Positions 33,025 through 43,198 are shown, counted from the first letter of the stretch. The stretch is 64,000 bases of DNA from Rhodospirillaceae bacterium (GCA_026709535.1 JAPOST010000161.1:1-64000), one strand, 5' to 3'. The notes: generated by a model from the sequence alone, not told the origin. A program made the numbers and translations.

Positions 33025-33762
33025 CTAGGTAAGGCCTCGCTCCTTGGCTATCGCGTCCCAAGCAGCATTGATGTTGGCGAGATGGCGTGTGGCGGTATCC
33101 ACAAATTCCTGGGGCAAGCCTTCGGCAATCAGCTTGTCCGGGTGATGTTCACGCACCTGCGCGCGCCACGCAGATCGCGCCTCCTCATCAGTCGCCGTTG
33201 GCTCGATTCCCAGCACTGCATAGGGATCATCCTGCGGTCGGACCGTATGTTTTGCCTCGATCCTGCGGAAATCATCGGAATCGAAACCGAACAGATCGGA
33301 AACCTTCTTCAGCCACATCCTTTCGCCGGGATGGTACGTTCCGTCCGCCTTGGCAATATGGAAGAGCGCATCCAGCAGCGCTTCCAGCATCGCCGGCTGG
33401 TCCATGAACATGTCTTTCAGTTGACGAGCATAAGGCTCGTAACCGGCGGCGTCTTTCTTGGCAATGTCGAACAAACGCCCAACATTTTTCGCGTCGCCAG
33501 GCGGGACATGGAAGACTTCCTTGAAAGCGGCGACCTCATCGCGGGTGACCACGCCATCGGCCTTGGCCATCTTGGCGCCCAGTACGATGACGGCGGTGGT
33601 GAACGCAATTTGTCGAGCCATGCGCCCGTTTGGCGCCCGACCAGAGAAGGTTTCGATGGTCCGATCGGCAACATGGCCAGCGGCGACCCCCAGAATGGCG
33701 CCGATCGGCCCTCCGATGGCGAGTCCGGCCGTTCCACCGAGGATTTTGCCCCAGATGCTCAT
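33025..33762 (-). CDS. TerB and J-domain protein, DjlA-like
   Basis: 245 residues: a glycine-rich hydrophobic N-terminus (GTAGLAIGGPIGAILGVAAG), a TerB/DjlA-type helical domain (AFTTAVIVLGAKMAKADGVV; LFHIAKADGTYHPGERMWL) and a C-terminal DnaJ domain with the HPD motif (DPYAVLGIEPTATDEE ... REHHPDKLI). Such proteins are membrane-associated co-chaperones of DnaK. Three bases separate it from the uup gene. In E. coli DjlA the N-terminal segment is a membrane anchor; here it is probably similar. Confidence 0.9.
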   Translation of the reverse strand: MSIWGKILGGTAGLAIGGPIGAILGVAAGHVADRTIETFSGRAPNGRMARQIAFTTAVIVLGAKMAKADGVVTRDEVAAFKEVFHVPPGDAKNVGRLFDIAKKDAAGYEPYARQLKDMFMDQPAMLEALLDALFHIAKADGTYHPGERMWLKKVSDLFGFDSDDFRRIEAKHTVRPQDDPYAVLGIEPTATDEEARSAWRAQVREHHPDKLIAEGLPQEFVDTATRHLANINAAWDAIAKERGLT

Positions 33763-34234
33763 TTCTGCGATGTATGAGGTTACGGAATGGTAGGCAAGCA
33801 GTTGCGCCGCCGCAAGATCAAGTGTCCTGCATTAAGACAGGCAAAAGAATCGACAATGCCGCGCGCGACGATCCCCGATATCGCCGTGTCGCCGCCAGCG
33901 AGCAATTCGGTGTCGTGCGTTGTGTCTGACGGCGCGCGGGACGCGCATCTCCATACGATCATCCGGCGACAAAACTTGTATTCGACATGAACCATACGCC
34001 CAATCACGCACGCCTTGATCCGGCCCCCATCGGTTGCATGCCATTCTGGGCAGTCACCAGAGCACTTTCATTCAGGCAATACACCACATGGGGAACAACG
34101 AAGTGCTGACCGCCGTCGCTGGGGATACCGCCTGCTCCCCCAAGGCCCAGCGGTCGCGACATCCAGCAACTGACGTCGCGGCATGACGCCACCAAAAACA
34201 ATGACCAGGACATTTTGGAAGTCTGGGCGCAGTT
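33763..34234. other. Intergenic region, no gene recognised
   Basis: About 470 bases between gshA and the DjlA-like gene, both on the minus strand. Only short overlapping frames with no family signature are present. The promoter for the djlA-uup-EamA-ampD group is expected near 33770-33850, but no convincing -35/-10 pair could be picked out by eye. Confidence 0.4.
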
Positions 34235-35599
34235 CTAATAGGCGCAATCCTTCCATATTCGGTCGATCTCGCCGTTCCACTTGGTCTGGAAGTCATTGAG
34301 CAGGTGATCAGCAGGGCTCATGCCAGCCTCGGCCCGATCTTGCAGGGCCGAAAGAAAGCCGGTCTCGTCGTTACCCGCCTTGTCCAGCACGTTGCGGGAC
34401 GACAGGCCACATCTGGCAATCTTGATGGCACGTAATGCGATGTCCCTTACCGTGCCCTGCCGAAACGGAGTCGCGAATCCAAATTGTGGAACACTGTTCC
34501 GCAGCGCGTCCCGCTCTTCCATCGTCCAGTCCCTGACCAGATCCCAAGCCGCATCAAGTGCGGTTTGATCATAGAGCAGGCCGACCCAGAAGGCCGGCAG
34601 GCCGCAGAGGCTATTCCATGTGCCGCCGTCGGCGCCACGCATTTCCAGAAATGTCTTGAGGCGCACTTCCGGGAAGGCCGTCGTCATGTGATCGGCCCAA
34701 TCGCTCATGGTCGGCGTTTCACCGGGCAGCCCAGCCAAGTTGCCGTCCATGAAGTCCCGGAAGGATTGCCCGCTGGCGTCAAGATAGACGCCTTCACGAT
34801 AGACGAAGTACATCGGAACATCAAGAATATAGTCGACCCAACGCTCAAAGCCGAAACCTTCCTCAAAAACGAAAGGCAGCATGCCGGTGCGGTCCGGGTC
34901 GGTATCCCTCCAGACATTCGCGCGCCAGCTCTTGAAGCCGTTGGGCAAGCCTTCCGTGAATGGTGAGTTTGCAAACAGTGCTGTGGCAATGGGCTGGAGC
35001 GCCAGCGCAACCCGGAACTTCTTGACCATGTCATCTTCAGAAGAGAAGTCCAGATTGACCTGAACCGTACATGTCCGAAGCATCATGTCCAAGCCGAGAT
35101 TACCCATTTTGGGCATGTACTCGCGCATGATCTTATAACGGCCCTTGGGCATCCACGGCACGTCTGCCCGCCGCCACTTGGGATCAAACCCCAGGCCGAT
35201 CAATCCGGCACCCATTTCCTTGGTAACAGCTTCGGCTTCCGCCAGATGCGCATGCACCTCGTCACAGGTCTGGTGGATGTTTTCCAGAGGTGCGCCGGAA
35301 AGCTCGAGCTGCCCCCCCGGCTCCAGGCTGACCACGGCTCGGTTCTTCTTGAGCCCGATCAGAGTTTCCTTCTCACGCACCGGCTCCCAATCGAACCGTT
35401 GCAGGCCTTCCAGCAACGCCCTGATCCCGGTTTCGCCTTCGTAGGGCAGGCGCGTGTAGTCCTTCCAAGCGAAAGCGAATTTTTCGTGCTCAGTGCCAAT
35501 CCGCCAATCGGCGGCTGATTTGTTGCCTTTTTCGATGCATGCGATGAGCTGTGCCTTAGATCGCACGGGCTCGGCATTGACGGCGGCAGAGATCGACAT
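34235..35599 (-). CDS. gshA: Glutamate--cysteine ligase
   Basis: First enzyme of glutathione synthesis, of the plant/alphaproteobacterial type. 454 residues. Recognisable segments are RIGTEHEKFAF (ATP/substrate site), LEPGGQLELSGAPLENIHQT, GLGFDPKWRRADVPWMPKGR, RTCTVQVNLDFSSE and TFLEMRGADGG. The start ATG 35599 (MSISAAVN) follows the rsmE stop by 43 bases and gives the usual length. The open frame continues upstream to 35809 within rsmE, where a GTG at 35653 is another possibility. Glutathione supply fits the oxidative-stress genes further on, though no direct link is visible. Confidence 0.94.
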   Translation of the reverse strand: MSISAAVNAEPVRSKAQLIACIEKGNKSAADWRIGTEHEKFAFAWKDYTRLPYEGETGIRALLEGLQRFDWEPVREKETLIGLKKNRAVVSLEPGGQLELSGAPLENIHQTCDEVHAHLAEAEAVTKEMGAGLIGLGFDPKWRRADVPWMPKGRYKIMREYMPKMGNLGLDMMLRTCTVQVNLDFSSEDDMVKKFRVALALQPIATALFANSPFTEGLPNGFKSWRANVWRDTDPDRTGMLPFVFEEGFGFERWVDYILDVPMYFVYREGVYLDASGQSFRDFMDGNLAGLPGETPTMSDWADHMTTAFPEVRLKTFLEMRGADGGTWNSLCGLPAFWVGLLYDQTALDAAWDLVRDWTMEERDALRNSVPQFGFATPFRQGTVRDIALRAIKIARCGLSSRNVLDKAGNDETGFLSALQDRAEAGMSPADHLLNDFQTKWNGEIDRIWKDCAY

Positions 35600-35642
35600 A
35601 CGCGCGGGAGTCCGGAACTGTTCGGAGGAGGCAATTGGTCCA

Positions 35643-36437
35643 TCAGCCGTCACGATTCCAAGTCGCGGCGGAAGGCCAATCGCCAAGAACTGCTTGCCAG
35701 CATGCCAGCGCGGCCACGGCGGCCGTATCCGCACGAAGCAGGCGGGTGCCCAGCCCAACCGACATGACATTGGGAAGCCGGTGGAGAAGGTCAAGCTCCT
35801 CCGGCGCATAACCGCCCTCCGGGCCGACGAAAACCGCCCACGGTTGACCGCGGGTATCGCCGCGACGCTGCAGCGATTCGATAATCGGGATCGTGGTGCG
35901 GGTCTCGTCGAGGAGCAGAATGTGCCGGTCCGACGGCCAGTGTCCGATCAGGGTATCCAGCTTCACCGTTGTGCGAACCGCCGGGACGGTAAGCCGCGCA
36001 CACTGTTCGGCAGCTTCAACAGCGTTGGCGCGGAGACGATCCTCGTTCACGCGGGTAACGTTGGTGAAACGAGTCATCACAGGCTGCAGGGCCGAGACGC
36101 CCATTTCCGATGCCTTTTGCGCGACAAAGTCAATCCGCATCTTCTTGATCGGCGCAAAGCAGAGCCAGATATCCGGTTCGACCTGCTGCCGGCGAATTTG
36201 GGCGGTCACGGTTACGCGAGCGCCGGGCTTCGCGAGATCCACCAGCGACCCTTGCCATTCACCATCCTGACCATTGAACAATGTCATGACATCTCCGACT
36301 TCAAGACGCATGACGTTTCTAAGGTAGTGGCTCTGGCCCCTTGAAAGCTGGATGGCGACAGAGGCGTCCAAGCGAGCCTTGACATAGAGGCGAATGCCGG
36401 GATCGCAAGGATTCCCGGTTATTCTCGTGCCACTCAC
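35643..36437 (-). CDS. rsmE: 16S rRNA m3U1498 methyltransferase RsmE
   Basis: SPOUT-fold methyltransferase of 264 residues. The PUA-like N-terminus (HYLRNVMRLEVGDVMTLFNG) is followed by the knotted SAM domain with FVGPEGGYAPEELDLL and the C-terminal LGTRLLRADTAAVAALACWQ, both diagnostic. The start codon appears to be GTG at 36437, overlapping the dehydratase stop by four bases. It is followed after 43 bases by gshA, so rsmE and gshA are probably co-transcribed, a common alphaproteobacterial arrangement. Confidence 0.95.
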   Translation of the reverse strand: MSGTRITGNPCDPGIRLYVKARLDASVAIQLSRGQSHYLRNVMRLEVGDVMTLFNGQDGEWQGSLVDLAKPGARVTVTAQIRRQQVEPDIWLCFAPIKKMRIDFVAQKASEMGVSALQPVMTRFTNVTRVNEDRLRANAVEAAEQCARLTVPAVRTTVKLDTLIGHWPSDRHILLLDETRTTIPIIESLQRRGDTRGQPWAVFVGPEGGYAPEELDLLHRLPNVMSVGLGTRLLRADTAAVAALACWQAVLGDWPSAATWNRDG

Positions 36438-37450
36438 GCTGCGGCCTCCCGCCGCATGTCTGCAACTGCGAGATGATCAGCAAAGCTGGCATGGTCGATG
36501 TTGGCGCCGCAAACGACAAGACCAACGGTCTTCCCGGCGAGCGCCTGCCGCAAAGGTCCAGCCAGTGCAGCAAGGGCTGCTGCTGCGGCCGGTTCGACGG
36601 CCAGTTTCATTCGCTCGAAGATCACAAGCATGGTATCCTGCAGATCCACATCGGACACCACCACTATCTCCCGCACAAGGTCTCGGACGAGGGCGAAGGA
36701 GTAGGGTAGATGCAGCGGCGCACCCAAGCTGTCAGCGATCGTGTTGACTGCGACCGACGTCAATGGCGCGCCCTCAGCCAGACTCTGGCACATGCCCGCA
36801 GCGCCTTCGGGCTCCACACCATGGACCGTAGCGGTCGATCCGACCTGATTGAAGCCTGTGGCGACACCAGCGATCAGCCCACCGCCTCCTACCGGTACGA
36901 TCACCGCGTCCAGCGGCGTTCCAAGCTCTGTTGCCTGCCGGGCGAATTCGACGCCCAACGTGGCGGTCCCGGTCACCGTCGCAAGCCCATCAAAGGGATG
37001 GATAACGGCACGGCCTTCCTCGTCACGGATGCGGGCTGTTTCAGCAAAGGCTTCCTGGATGTTATTGGCCAGGACAATTGTCGCTCCAAGTTCCCGACAC
37101 TGGCCAATCCGGTATGGATTGGCGGCCTTGTGCATCACCACCTTGGCGTCGACGCCCAATGCCTGGGCGGCGTAGGCCACCGCAATGGCGTGATTTCCGG
37201 CGCTGACCGCTGTGACTCCTGCCCGGCGCTGGATGTGATCAAGGGCCAACATGTTACACAGTGCGCCGCGCGCCTTGAAACTGCCGGTTTTCTGGAACAG
37301 TTCGAGTTTCAGAACAACACGGGTTTTACCTCCCACCAACGCGTCTTTGGCATTCCCGGTCCATTCGAGAATCGGGGTTTTAAGCACCCAGGGCGCGATG
37401 GCCGCATGCGCCCGGTCAATATCGTCGAGGATGAGAGCCCCGGTAGTCAC
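36434..37450 (-). CDS. PLP-dependent threonine/serine dehydratase
   Basis: Fold-type II pyridoxal phosphate enzyme, 338 residues, like catabolic threonine ammonia-lyase or serine/threonine dehydratase. The PLP lysine is in KTGSFKARGA, the substrate loop in SAGNHAIAVAYAA and the phosphate-binding glycine loop in VIVPVGGGGLIAGVA. There is no C-terminal ACT domain, so the feedback-inhibited biosynthetic IlvA form is unlikely. Other possible activities are hydroxyaspartate dehydratase or serine racemase. The start appears to be GTG 37450. It overlaps rsmE by four bases. Confidence 0.88.
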   Translation of the reverse strand: MTTGALILDDIDRAHAAIAPWVLKTPILEWTGNAKDALVGGKTRVVLKLELFQKTGSFKARGALCNMLALDHIQRRAGVTAVSAGNHAIAVAYAAQALGVDAKVVMHKAANPYRIGQCRELGATIVLANNIQEAFAETARIRDEEGRAVIHPFDGLATVTGTATLGVEFARQATELGTPLDAVIVPVGGGGLIAGVATGFNQVGSTATVHGVEPEGAAGMCQSLAEGAPLTSVAVNTIADSLGAPLHLPYSFALVRDLVREIVVVSDVDLQDTMLVIFERMKLAVEPAAAAALAALAGPLRQALAGKTVGLVVCGANIDHASFADHLAVADMRREAAA

Positions 37451-37620
37451 AAGTCAAAGACCTCTGCATGACGGGCGTGTGTCCCGGCCAGTCCGAAGGA
37501 TCGGGCGCGGTGCAGCCCGGAGAGGCGCTTGATCGTGCCGAAGCATGGCGCGATCCGGAACCGGCGTCTCGCGATCAGTCTGTCGAAGCGCTTCTCCGAG
37601 GTCCGCAGCGGGCGAAAGCG
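37447..37620 (-). pseudogene. Fragment of an IS5-type transposase, C-terminal end
   Basis: The minus-strand frame ending at 37447 contains a stretch (SEKRFDRLIARRRFRIAPC, then FGTIKRLSGLHRARSFGLAG and THARHAEVF) that matches the C-terminal catalytic-glutamate region of IS5-family DDE transposases (the R-x-R-IE-FGTLKR-x-G-RYRGL pattern). The upstream part is not present in frame and no terminal repeats were found, so it is an old scrap. It abuts the start of the dehydratase gene. Confidence 0.55.
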
Positions 37621-37801
37621 ATTGTTTGCAGGTCTTGTGGCCGATAGCGTCACATCGCACGGAAGCCTTGCAGAACCAGTGCACAACCTTGGCAAGGTCT
37701 TTCAGAAACGACTGTGCCGCCCGGGTTGGAACCCAAACTGTCAGCGCACAAACCATATCATCCGCGATCCGCTATGTCCCCCATTCCCGGACAGGTGAGC
37801 T

Positions 37802-39274
37802 TCATCCTTCTATCCTGACTCCCCATTCGCGATTCGTCTCCTCTGGCCACTTGTTCGTGGCATCCAAGCCAGCCTTTGAACCCAAGCCGCTCACTGGGCT
37901 GGCGAAGTCGAGATAGTCGATGGGGGTGTTCTCAATCATCGTCGTGTCGCGGGCCGGGTCCATGCGGGTAGAGATGGCCCAGATGACGTCTTTCCAATCG
38001 CGGCAATCTATATCGTCATCCACGACAATGACCCATTTCGTATACATGAATTGGCGAAGGTAACTCCATACGCCCATCATTACTCGCTTGGCGTGGCCGG
38101 CGTAGGCTTTCCTGATGGAGACGATGGCGACGCGATAGCTACAGCCCTCCGGCGGCAACCAGAAGTCCACGATTTCAGGAAACTGCTGCTGCAGCAGCGG
38201 GATGAAGACCTCATTCAGCGCCTCGCCCAAGACACTCGGTTCGTCGGGCGGGCGACCGGTGAACGTAGAGAGATAGATCGGGTTTTGCCGCATCGTGATG
38301 GCGGTGACGCGGAACACCGGAAACTTCTCCACGCTGTTGTAGTAACCGGTGTGATCGCCATAGGGGCCTTCGTCCTCCACATCCTCCGCCATCACCCGGC
38401 CTTCGATAACGATCTCTGCCTGGGCCGGGACTTTCAGCGGCACCGTTCGACAGTCGACCAGTTCCACATTCTTTTCCCGCAGGAGGCCAGCGAACTGATA
38501 CTCGGAAAGCGTATCCGGGACGGGCGTGACAGCCGCGACAATAGTGGCCGGGTCTGCTCCAATGACTGCAGCGGCGGGGAAGCCGTCTTTCAGTTCATCC
38601 GACCTGGCGGATTTCTTCCAGCGCTCAAACTGTTGCGCGCCGCCCCTGTGGCGCAGCCAGCGCATCAGCGACGTGTTCTTGCCCGTCACCTGCATACGAT
38701 AGATGCCAAGATTGAAACCGTCGGTGCGATCGGTATCCGGCGCCGGGCCGCGGGTGACGACCAGTGGCCAGGTGATCAGTGGCGCGGGCTCCCCCGGCCA
38801 GCACCTTTGAACGGGCAGGCGGCCGAGATCAATATCGTCACCTTCAAAAACGACTTCCTGGCACGGTGCTGCCCGAACTGTTTTCGGCTTCATGGCAAGT
38901 ACCTTGCGCGCCAACGGGATCATCTCGAGCGCTTCACGGAAACCGCCTGGTGGTTCCGGCTGGCGCAGGAAGGCGAGCATCTCACCTACTTCGCGCAGTT
39001 GCTCAGGAGTGCGGCCGATCGCCATGGCAATACGTTCCACGGTGCCGAACAGGTTGACAAGTACGGGCATATCCCAAGTCTGATCTCCGTTTTTGGGCTG
39101 ATCGAAGCGGATGACTGGCCCGCCTTCCAGGATGGCAGCGCGATGGATTTTCGTCATCTCCAAGTCAGGCGAGACCGGTCCGGTCTCGCGGCGCATATGG
39201 CCTGCCCGCTCCAGATATTCCAAGAAATCCCTAAGCGACAAGAACACAGGCAGGGTGCGTACCGACTTGTTCAT
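37802..39274 (-). CDS. ubiD: UbiD-family decarboxylase
   Basis: Prenylated-FMN-dependent (de)carboxylase. The best-known member removes the carboxyl group of 4-hydroxy-3-polyprenylbenzoate in ubiquinone synthesis. 490 residues, a normal length. Family segments: [17 protein letters not shown] at the N-terminus, [25 protein letters not shown], the catalytic acidic pair in [20 protein letters not shown] followed by TGYYN, and [19 protein letters not shown]. No UbiX partner is encoded nearby, so it must be elsewhere. The start ATG 39274 is preferred over 39325 because the first 17 residues are unlike the family. The substrate could be other than the quinone precursor. Confidence 0.9.
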   Translation of the reverse strand: MNKSVRTLPVFLSLRDFLEYLERAGHMRRETGPVSPDLEMTKIHRAAILEGGPVIRFDQPKNGDQTWDMPVLVNLFGTVERIAMAIGRTPEQLREVGEMLAFLRQPEPPGGFREALEMIPLARKVLAMKPKTVRAAPCQEVVFEGDDIDLGRLPVQRCWPGEPAPLITWPLVVTRGPAPDTDRTDGFNLGIYRMQVTGKNTSLMRWLRHRGGAQQFERWKKSARSDELKDGFPAAAVIGADPATIVAAVTPVPDTLSEYQFAGLLREKNVELVDCRTVPLKVPAQAEIVIEGRVMAEDVEDEGPYGDHTGYYNSVEKFPVFRVTAITMRQNPIYLSTFTGRPPDEPSVLGEALNEVFIPLLQQQFPEIVDFWLPPEGCSYRVAIVSIRKAYAGHAKRVMMGVWSYLRQFMYTKWVIVVDDDIDCRDWKDVIWAISTRMDPARDTTMIENTPIDYLDFASPVSGLGSKAGLDATNKWPEETNREWGVRIEG

Positions 39275-39626
39275 TGGGAGGAGATGGAGCAGCGCACCTG
39301 ACCGGACAACCCGGCGGATGCTCACAGGATCTGCGACACCGAATTAAAGGCGGCTCCAGCTTATCGTCCTGATCAAGGCGTCATCAGGAAACATCGTTCC
39401 ATCCTGTCAGTTTTGATTCTTTTCACAGCGATCGGTCAGGCGGCTGCGCAGCAACCAGTTGAGCGTTCCTGGCTCTCCCGACGGAACAAAGTCACTGAAC
39501 TGCCGTTTCGGCTGTTATGACGCCAGCAAATGACTGGTGGCAGTGTCGCCGCGCCGGTCTATATGAGGTCGGTGCTGCACACCTCGCAGGTCGTGCAGCC
39601 ACCCTCATGCAGGACTGGCTCGAGTG
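39275..39626. other. Divergent intergenic region
   Basis: About 350 bases between the divergently transcribed UbiD-family and epimerase-like genes, which must hold a promoter for each. No repeat, hairpin or clear promoter pair was identified. A stretch near 39410-39520 has a weak signal-peptide-like frame but no start or family match. Confidence 0.35.
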
Positions 39627-40631
39627 ATGGCTTCCTCTTCCCCCAAACACGCTTTCGTCACAGGTGCCACAGGCTTCCTGGGTCGCAATCTGATTGAGCA
39701 ATTAGCCAAGCGCGGCTGGAAGATCACTGCCCTTTATCGCACCGCCGAGCGCTTCGAACTTCTGAAACGTTGGGACGTCAACGGAGTTAAGGGTAGTTTG
39801 CAGGCTCTTGACGATCTGACCGATGCCGTTCCGGAGGATGTGGACGCCGTTTTCCACATGGCGGCGGATACGACCATATGGCTGCGCCACGGCTCGCGCC
39901 AACTTCAAACCAATGTGGATGGTACCCGAAACGTCGTCGCCGCTGCCGAACGCAAGGGTGCTAAACGTTTTGTATTCACATCCAGCTGGAGGGCCTGGGG
40001 CTTTCAGCGGCGGAACCCGCCGCTGAACGAGGAAATGCCGCAGAAAGGCAACGCATCGCCCTTACTGTACGACCGTACCAAATTTGCGGCAGAATTGATT
40101 GTAAAACAGGCTGCCACAGAGGGGCTGCGCGCTGTAATCATGAATCCCTGTAACGTCATGGGGCGGTACGACACCCGCAACTGGGGTCGGATAATCCAGA
40201 TGGCGTATCGAGGAAAACTGCCTGGCATTCCGCCCGGTTCAGGAGTTTTCTGCCATGCCGAGGCCGTCGTAGCAGCCCACATCGCCGCCGCCGATGCCCG
40301 CAACGCCAGCGGCAATTATCTTCTGCCGGGGCCTACAGCCACCTTTTTCGAGGTGATCCAGACGGTCGGTCGGATCACCAATCTCAAGGTTCCGCAGCGC
40401 GCGCTGCCGGAATGGCTTTTCAGGATAGTCGCCCACATCCAGAACACGGTTGGTGGCTTGCGCAACCAGGAACCCGACGTAACGCCCCAGGTCGCCCATG
40501 TTATCCTTAACAGTGGCCGCGTGGACACTGACAAGGCCGAGCGTGAACTGGGCTACGCATCGCCGGACTTGGAAACGATGATCCGGGACATCTACGATTG
40601 GATGAAAAGGTCAGGCCTCTTGGACGCCTGA
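39627..40631 (+). CDS. NAD(P)-dependent epimerase/dehydratase-like protein
   Basis: Extended short-chain dehydrogenase of 334 residues. The Rossmann motif FVTGATGFLGRNLIEQLAKR is at the N-terminus, FHMAADTTIWLRHG follows, the catalytic region is FTSSWRAWGF, and YDRTK supplies the Tyr and Lys. Similar proteins include dihydroflavonol reductase-like and sterol dehydrogenase-like enzymes, so the substrate is open. The ATG at 39627 is used (a GTG lies one codon before). Ten bases separate it from the PmbA-like gene. Confidence 0.87.
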   Translation: MASSSPKHAFVTGATGFLGRNLIEQLAKRGWKITALYRTAERFELLKRWDVNGVKGSLQALDDLTDAVPEDVDAVFHMAADTTIWLRHGSRQLQTNVDGTRNVVAAAERKGAKRFVFTSSWRAWGFQRRNPPLNEEMPQKGNASPLLYDRTKFAAELIVKQAATEGLRAVIMNPCNVMGRYDTRNWGRIIQMAYRGKLPGIPPGSGVFCHAEAVVAAHIAAADARNASGNYLLPGPTATFFEVIQTVGRITNLKVPQRALPEWLFRIVAHIQNTVGGLRNQEPDVTPQVAHVILNSGRVDTDKAERELGYASPDLETMIRDIYDWMKRSGLLDA

Positions 40632-40641
40632 CCAGCAGACA

Positions 40642-42015
40642 ATGAACGATAAAGAGGAGCCAGTCAGTCTCATGAGCGATTCCCTGTCCCAACTCGGCGA
40701 CCTTTTGAAGGCGGCAATATCTGTTGGCGCCGATGCAGCCGATGCTGTCTATGTCGAAGGGGAGGCGATCTCGCACACCCAGCGCCTGGGGAATTTGGAA
40801 ATGATTGAGCGGTCGGAAGGCCAGGACCTTGGCCTGCGGGTGTTCGTCGGCAGGCGCCAGGCCAGCGTCTCGGCGCAAAAAGTCGATTTCAGGGATTTCG
40901 GCGCCTTGGCCTCCAGGGCGGTAGCGATGGCGCGCGCGGTGCCGGAAGATTTGTATTGCGGGATTGCCGATCCCGACCAGATCGCGATGACCCCGCCTGT
41001 TTTCGAAATGGCTGACGAAACCGAGCCTCCGGAAAAGTTGCTGATCGAACGTGCCCGAGCGGCAGAGGACGCAGCCCGTACCGTCAAAGGCGTCACTAAC
41101 TCCGAAGGGGCAGAGGCGTCGTGGAGCCGGACCGCTGTTACCCTCGCGACAACTAACGGGTTTGAAGGCAAATACTGGCGCACAGCGCACAGTGTGAGCG
41201 TTTCTGTTGTGGCGGGTAGCGGTGCCGATATGCAAACCGATTACGACCATCACACGACGGTCTTTTCGGATGACCTCATGGATCCGGCCGAAATTGGCCA
41301 GAGCGCTGGCGAACGGGCAGTGGCCCGATTGGGCGCCCGGTCAATAAAAACGATCAAGGCGCCGGTCGTGTTCAGCAAGAGAGTCGCCGGCAGCCTTTTG
41401 GGGCATCTTCTGAACGCCATCAACGGGTCGTCCATCGCGCGGGGCACCAGCTTCCTGAAGGATGCGCTGGAGAAACCGGTGATGGCAAGTGACCTGAATG
41501 TTACCGACGACCCGCACAAGCCGCGTGGCTTGAGATCAAAGCCGTTTGACGGTGAGGGAGTACCAACCGCACGGCGAAAGCTCATCGACAATGGCGTTCT
41601 GACGACTTGGCTGCTGGACCTGAGATCTGCTCGTCAACTTGGTCTCACGCCCACTGGTCACGCCAGCCGCGGAACTTCAGGACCACCTTTCCCATCTGCG
41701 GCAAATGTCTTCCTTGAGCCCGGATCGGTGTCGCGCAACGCTCTCATTGGCGGTATCAAGGAAGGTCTTTACGTGACCGAGATCATTGGTATGGGAGTGA
41801 ACGGAGTAACGGGTGACTATAGCCGCGGCGCAGGTGGATACTGGATCCGCAATGGCGAACTGGCATTCCCTGTAACTGAATTGACCATCGCCGGCAATTT
41901 GAAGGACATGTTTCGCACCATCACGCCAGCGAGCGATCTGGAATTTCGTCATGGCGTTGACGCGCCAACCTTGCGGGTGGACAGCATGACGATCGCAGGC
42001 ACGCAGGGTGGCTGA
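40642..42015 (+). CDS. TldD/PmbA-family metalloprotease-like protein (TldE type)
   Basis: 457 residues of the PmbA (TldE) family, which forms a heterodimeric protease with TldD that matures peptide antibiotics and degrades unfolded peptides. Family marks include EGEAISHTQRLGNLEMIERS, LGLRVFVGRRQASVS, PVVFSKRVAGSLLGHL, SKPFDGEGVPTARRKLIDNG and TEIIGMGVNGVTGDYSRGAG. The zinc HExxxH motif of TldD is absent, as expected for the E subunit. No tldD gene is adjacent. A second ATG at 40672 is possible and has AAGAGGAG upstream at long spacing. Confidence 0.9.
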   Translation: MNDKEEPVSLMSDSLSQLGDLLKAAISVGADAADAVYVEGEAISHTQRLGNLEMIERSEGQDLGLRVFVGRRQASVSAQKVDFRDFGALASRAVAMARAVPEDLYCGIADPDQIAMTPPVFEMADETEPPEKLLIERARAAEDAARTVKGVTNSEGAEASWSRTAVTLATTNGFEGKYWRTAHSVSVSVVAGSGADMQTDYDHHTTVFSDDLMDPAEIGQSAGERAVARLGARSIKTIKAPVVFSKRVAGSLLGHLLNAINGSSIARGTSFLKDALEKPVMASDLNVTDDPHKPRGLRSKPFDGEGVPTARRKLIDNGVLTTWLLDLRSARQLGLTPTGHASRGTSGPPFPSAANVFLEPGSVSRNALIGGIKEGLYVTEIIGMGVNGVTGDYSRGAGGYWIRNGELAFPVTELTIAGNLKDMFRTITPASDLEFRHGVDAPTLRVDSMTIAGTQGG

Positions 42016-42172
42016 TGCGTTACCATCAGTACAGTGGTGTCGAATGGCTGGCGCTGTACCGCGACCGTCGTTGGTTTACCGATGGCGCAAAGCTTTGTAA
42101 TATTCGGAGCAGATAGTGGCTCGAACCACCTGCTCGAGACCGCTCAACAAAGATACCCGGGAGGTTTTATCC

Positions 42173-43195
42173 ATGAAATACAAACTCGCCGCGATGGGTG
42201 TTGCCGTGGCGATGACGGCGCTGACGCCGGCATCACAGGCTGCTACGGAGTTCAGTTTCTCGAATTGGATTCCCTGGACACACAATCTCGCAACCCGACT
42301 GTACATTCCCTGGATGGAAGAGATCGAGCAGAAGACCAACGGGCGGGTAAAGTTCAAGCGCCTGCCCAAGCCCGTCGCCCATCCGCGTGCGCACATGGAT
42401 GCGGTGCGGACAGGCCAGGCGGATGCAGCGTTCGGCGTCCATGGTTATTCACCGCGCCGACTGCGCGCCTATCTGTTCACCGACTTCCCGCAGCTAGGCG
42501 AAAGTGCGGTGGCCACGTCTGTCGCCTTCCAGCGCACCTATGAGAAGTTCTTCAAGAACAAGGGACACTACAAGGGCGTGCACCTGATCGGCATGAACAC
42601 CCATGGCCCAGGCGTGATCCACCATGCCAGCAAAATCATCAAGTCGATCGCCGACATGAAAGGCCAGAAAATCAGGACCGGGGGGCCAGTGCCGCGGCTG
42701 ATTGTTCAGACTTGGGGCGGTGTCTCGATCCGCCAGCCAGCGCCAAAATCATACGAACTGCTGTCCACCGGTGTTGTCGACGGAGTCACCTTTCCGTACG
42801 AAGCCCTGGTCGGCTTCAGGATTGTCAACCTGGTAAAGTTCCACACGGAAATCCCGGGTGGCCTGTACAGTTCCGGCTTCTACACCTTCATCAGCAAAAA
42901 GAAGTATGACGCGCTGAGCGCTGCAGACAAAAATACGATCGACGCCACCTCCGGCGAAGCCTTTGCCTTGCGGGCGGGCAAGGTCTGGGATCAGAACGAC
43001 GCCGATGGCCTGGCGGCCGCAAAGAAAGCCGGTCATACCTTTGCAAAGGCTTCGGACGAAATCATGGCATCTGTCAGGCAGATCAAGGCCAAGTTGGAAG
43101 CGCAGTACGTTGCCGACATGAAGAAGGACGGCATAGACGGCGCCGAGGTCCTGAAATACTTCCACGGCGAACTGGGCAAGGTTCAGAAGAAATAG
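42173..43195 (+). CDS. TRAP transporter solute-binding protein (DctP family)
   Basis: Periplasmic ligand-binding subunit of a tripartite ATP-independent transporter. 340 residues with a signal peptide (LAAMGVAVAMTALTPASQA, cleaved before ATEFSF). DctP features: FSNWIPWTHNLATRLYIPW, HMDAVRTGQADAAFGVHGYS, GQKIRTGGPVPRLIVQTWGG with the carboxylate-binding arginine, and VDGVTFPYEALVGF. The substrate is probably an organic acid, but the exact one is not readable. The ATG at 42173 follows AGGAGG-like GGGAGG; the open frame from 42116 lacks a signal at its start. Confidence 0.93.
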   Translation: MKYKLAAMGVAVAMTALTPASQAATEFSFSNWIPWTHNLATRLYIPWMEEIEQKTNGRVKFKRLPKPVAHPRAHMDAVRTGQADAAFGVHGYSPRRLRAYLFTDFPQLGESAVATSVAFQRTYEKFFKNKGHYKGVHLIGMNTHGPGVIHHASKIIKSIADMKGQKIRTGGPVPRLIVQTWGGVSIRQPAPKSYELLSTGVVDGVTFPYEALVGFRIVNLVKFHTEIPGGLYSSGFYTFISKKKYDALSAADKNTIDATSGEAFALRAGKVWDQNDADGLAAAKKAGHTFAKASDEIMASVRQIKAKLEAQYVADMKKDGIDGAEVLKYFHGELGKVQKK

Positions 43196-43198
43196 CTG

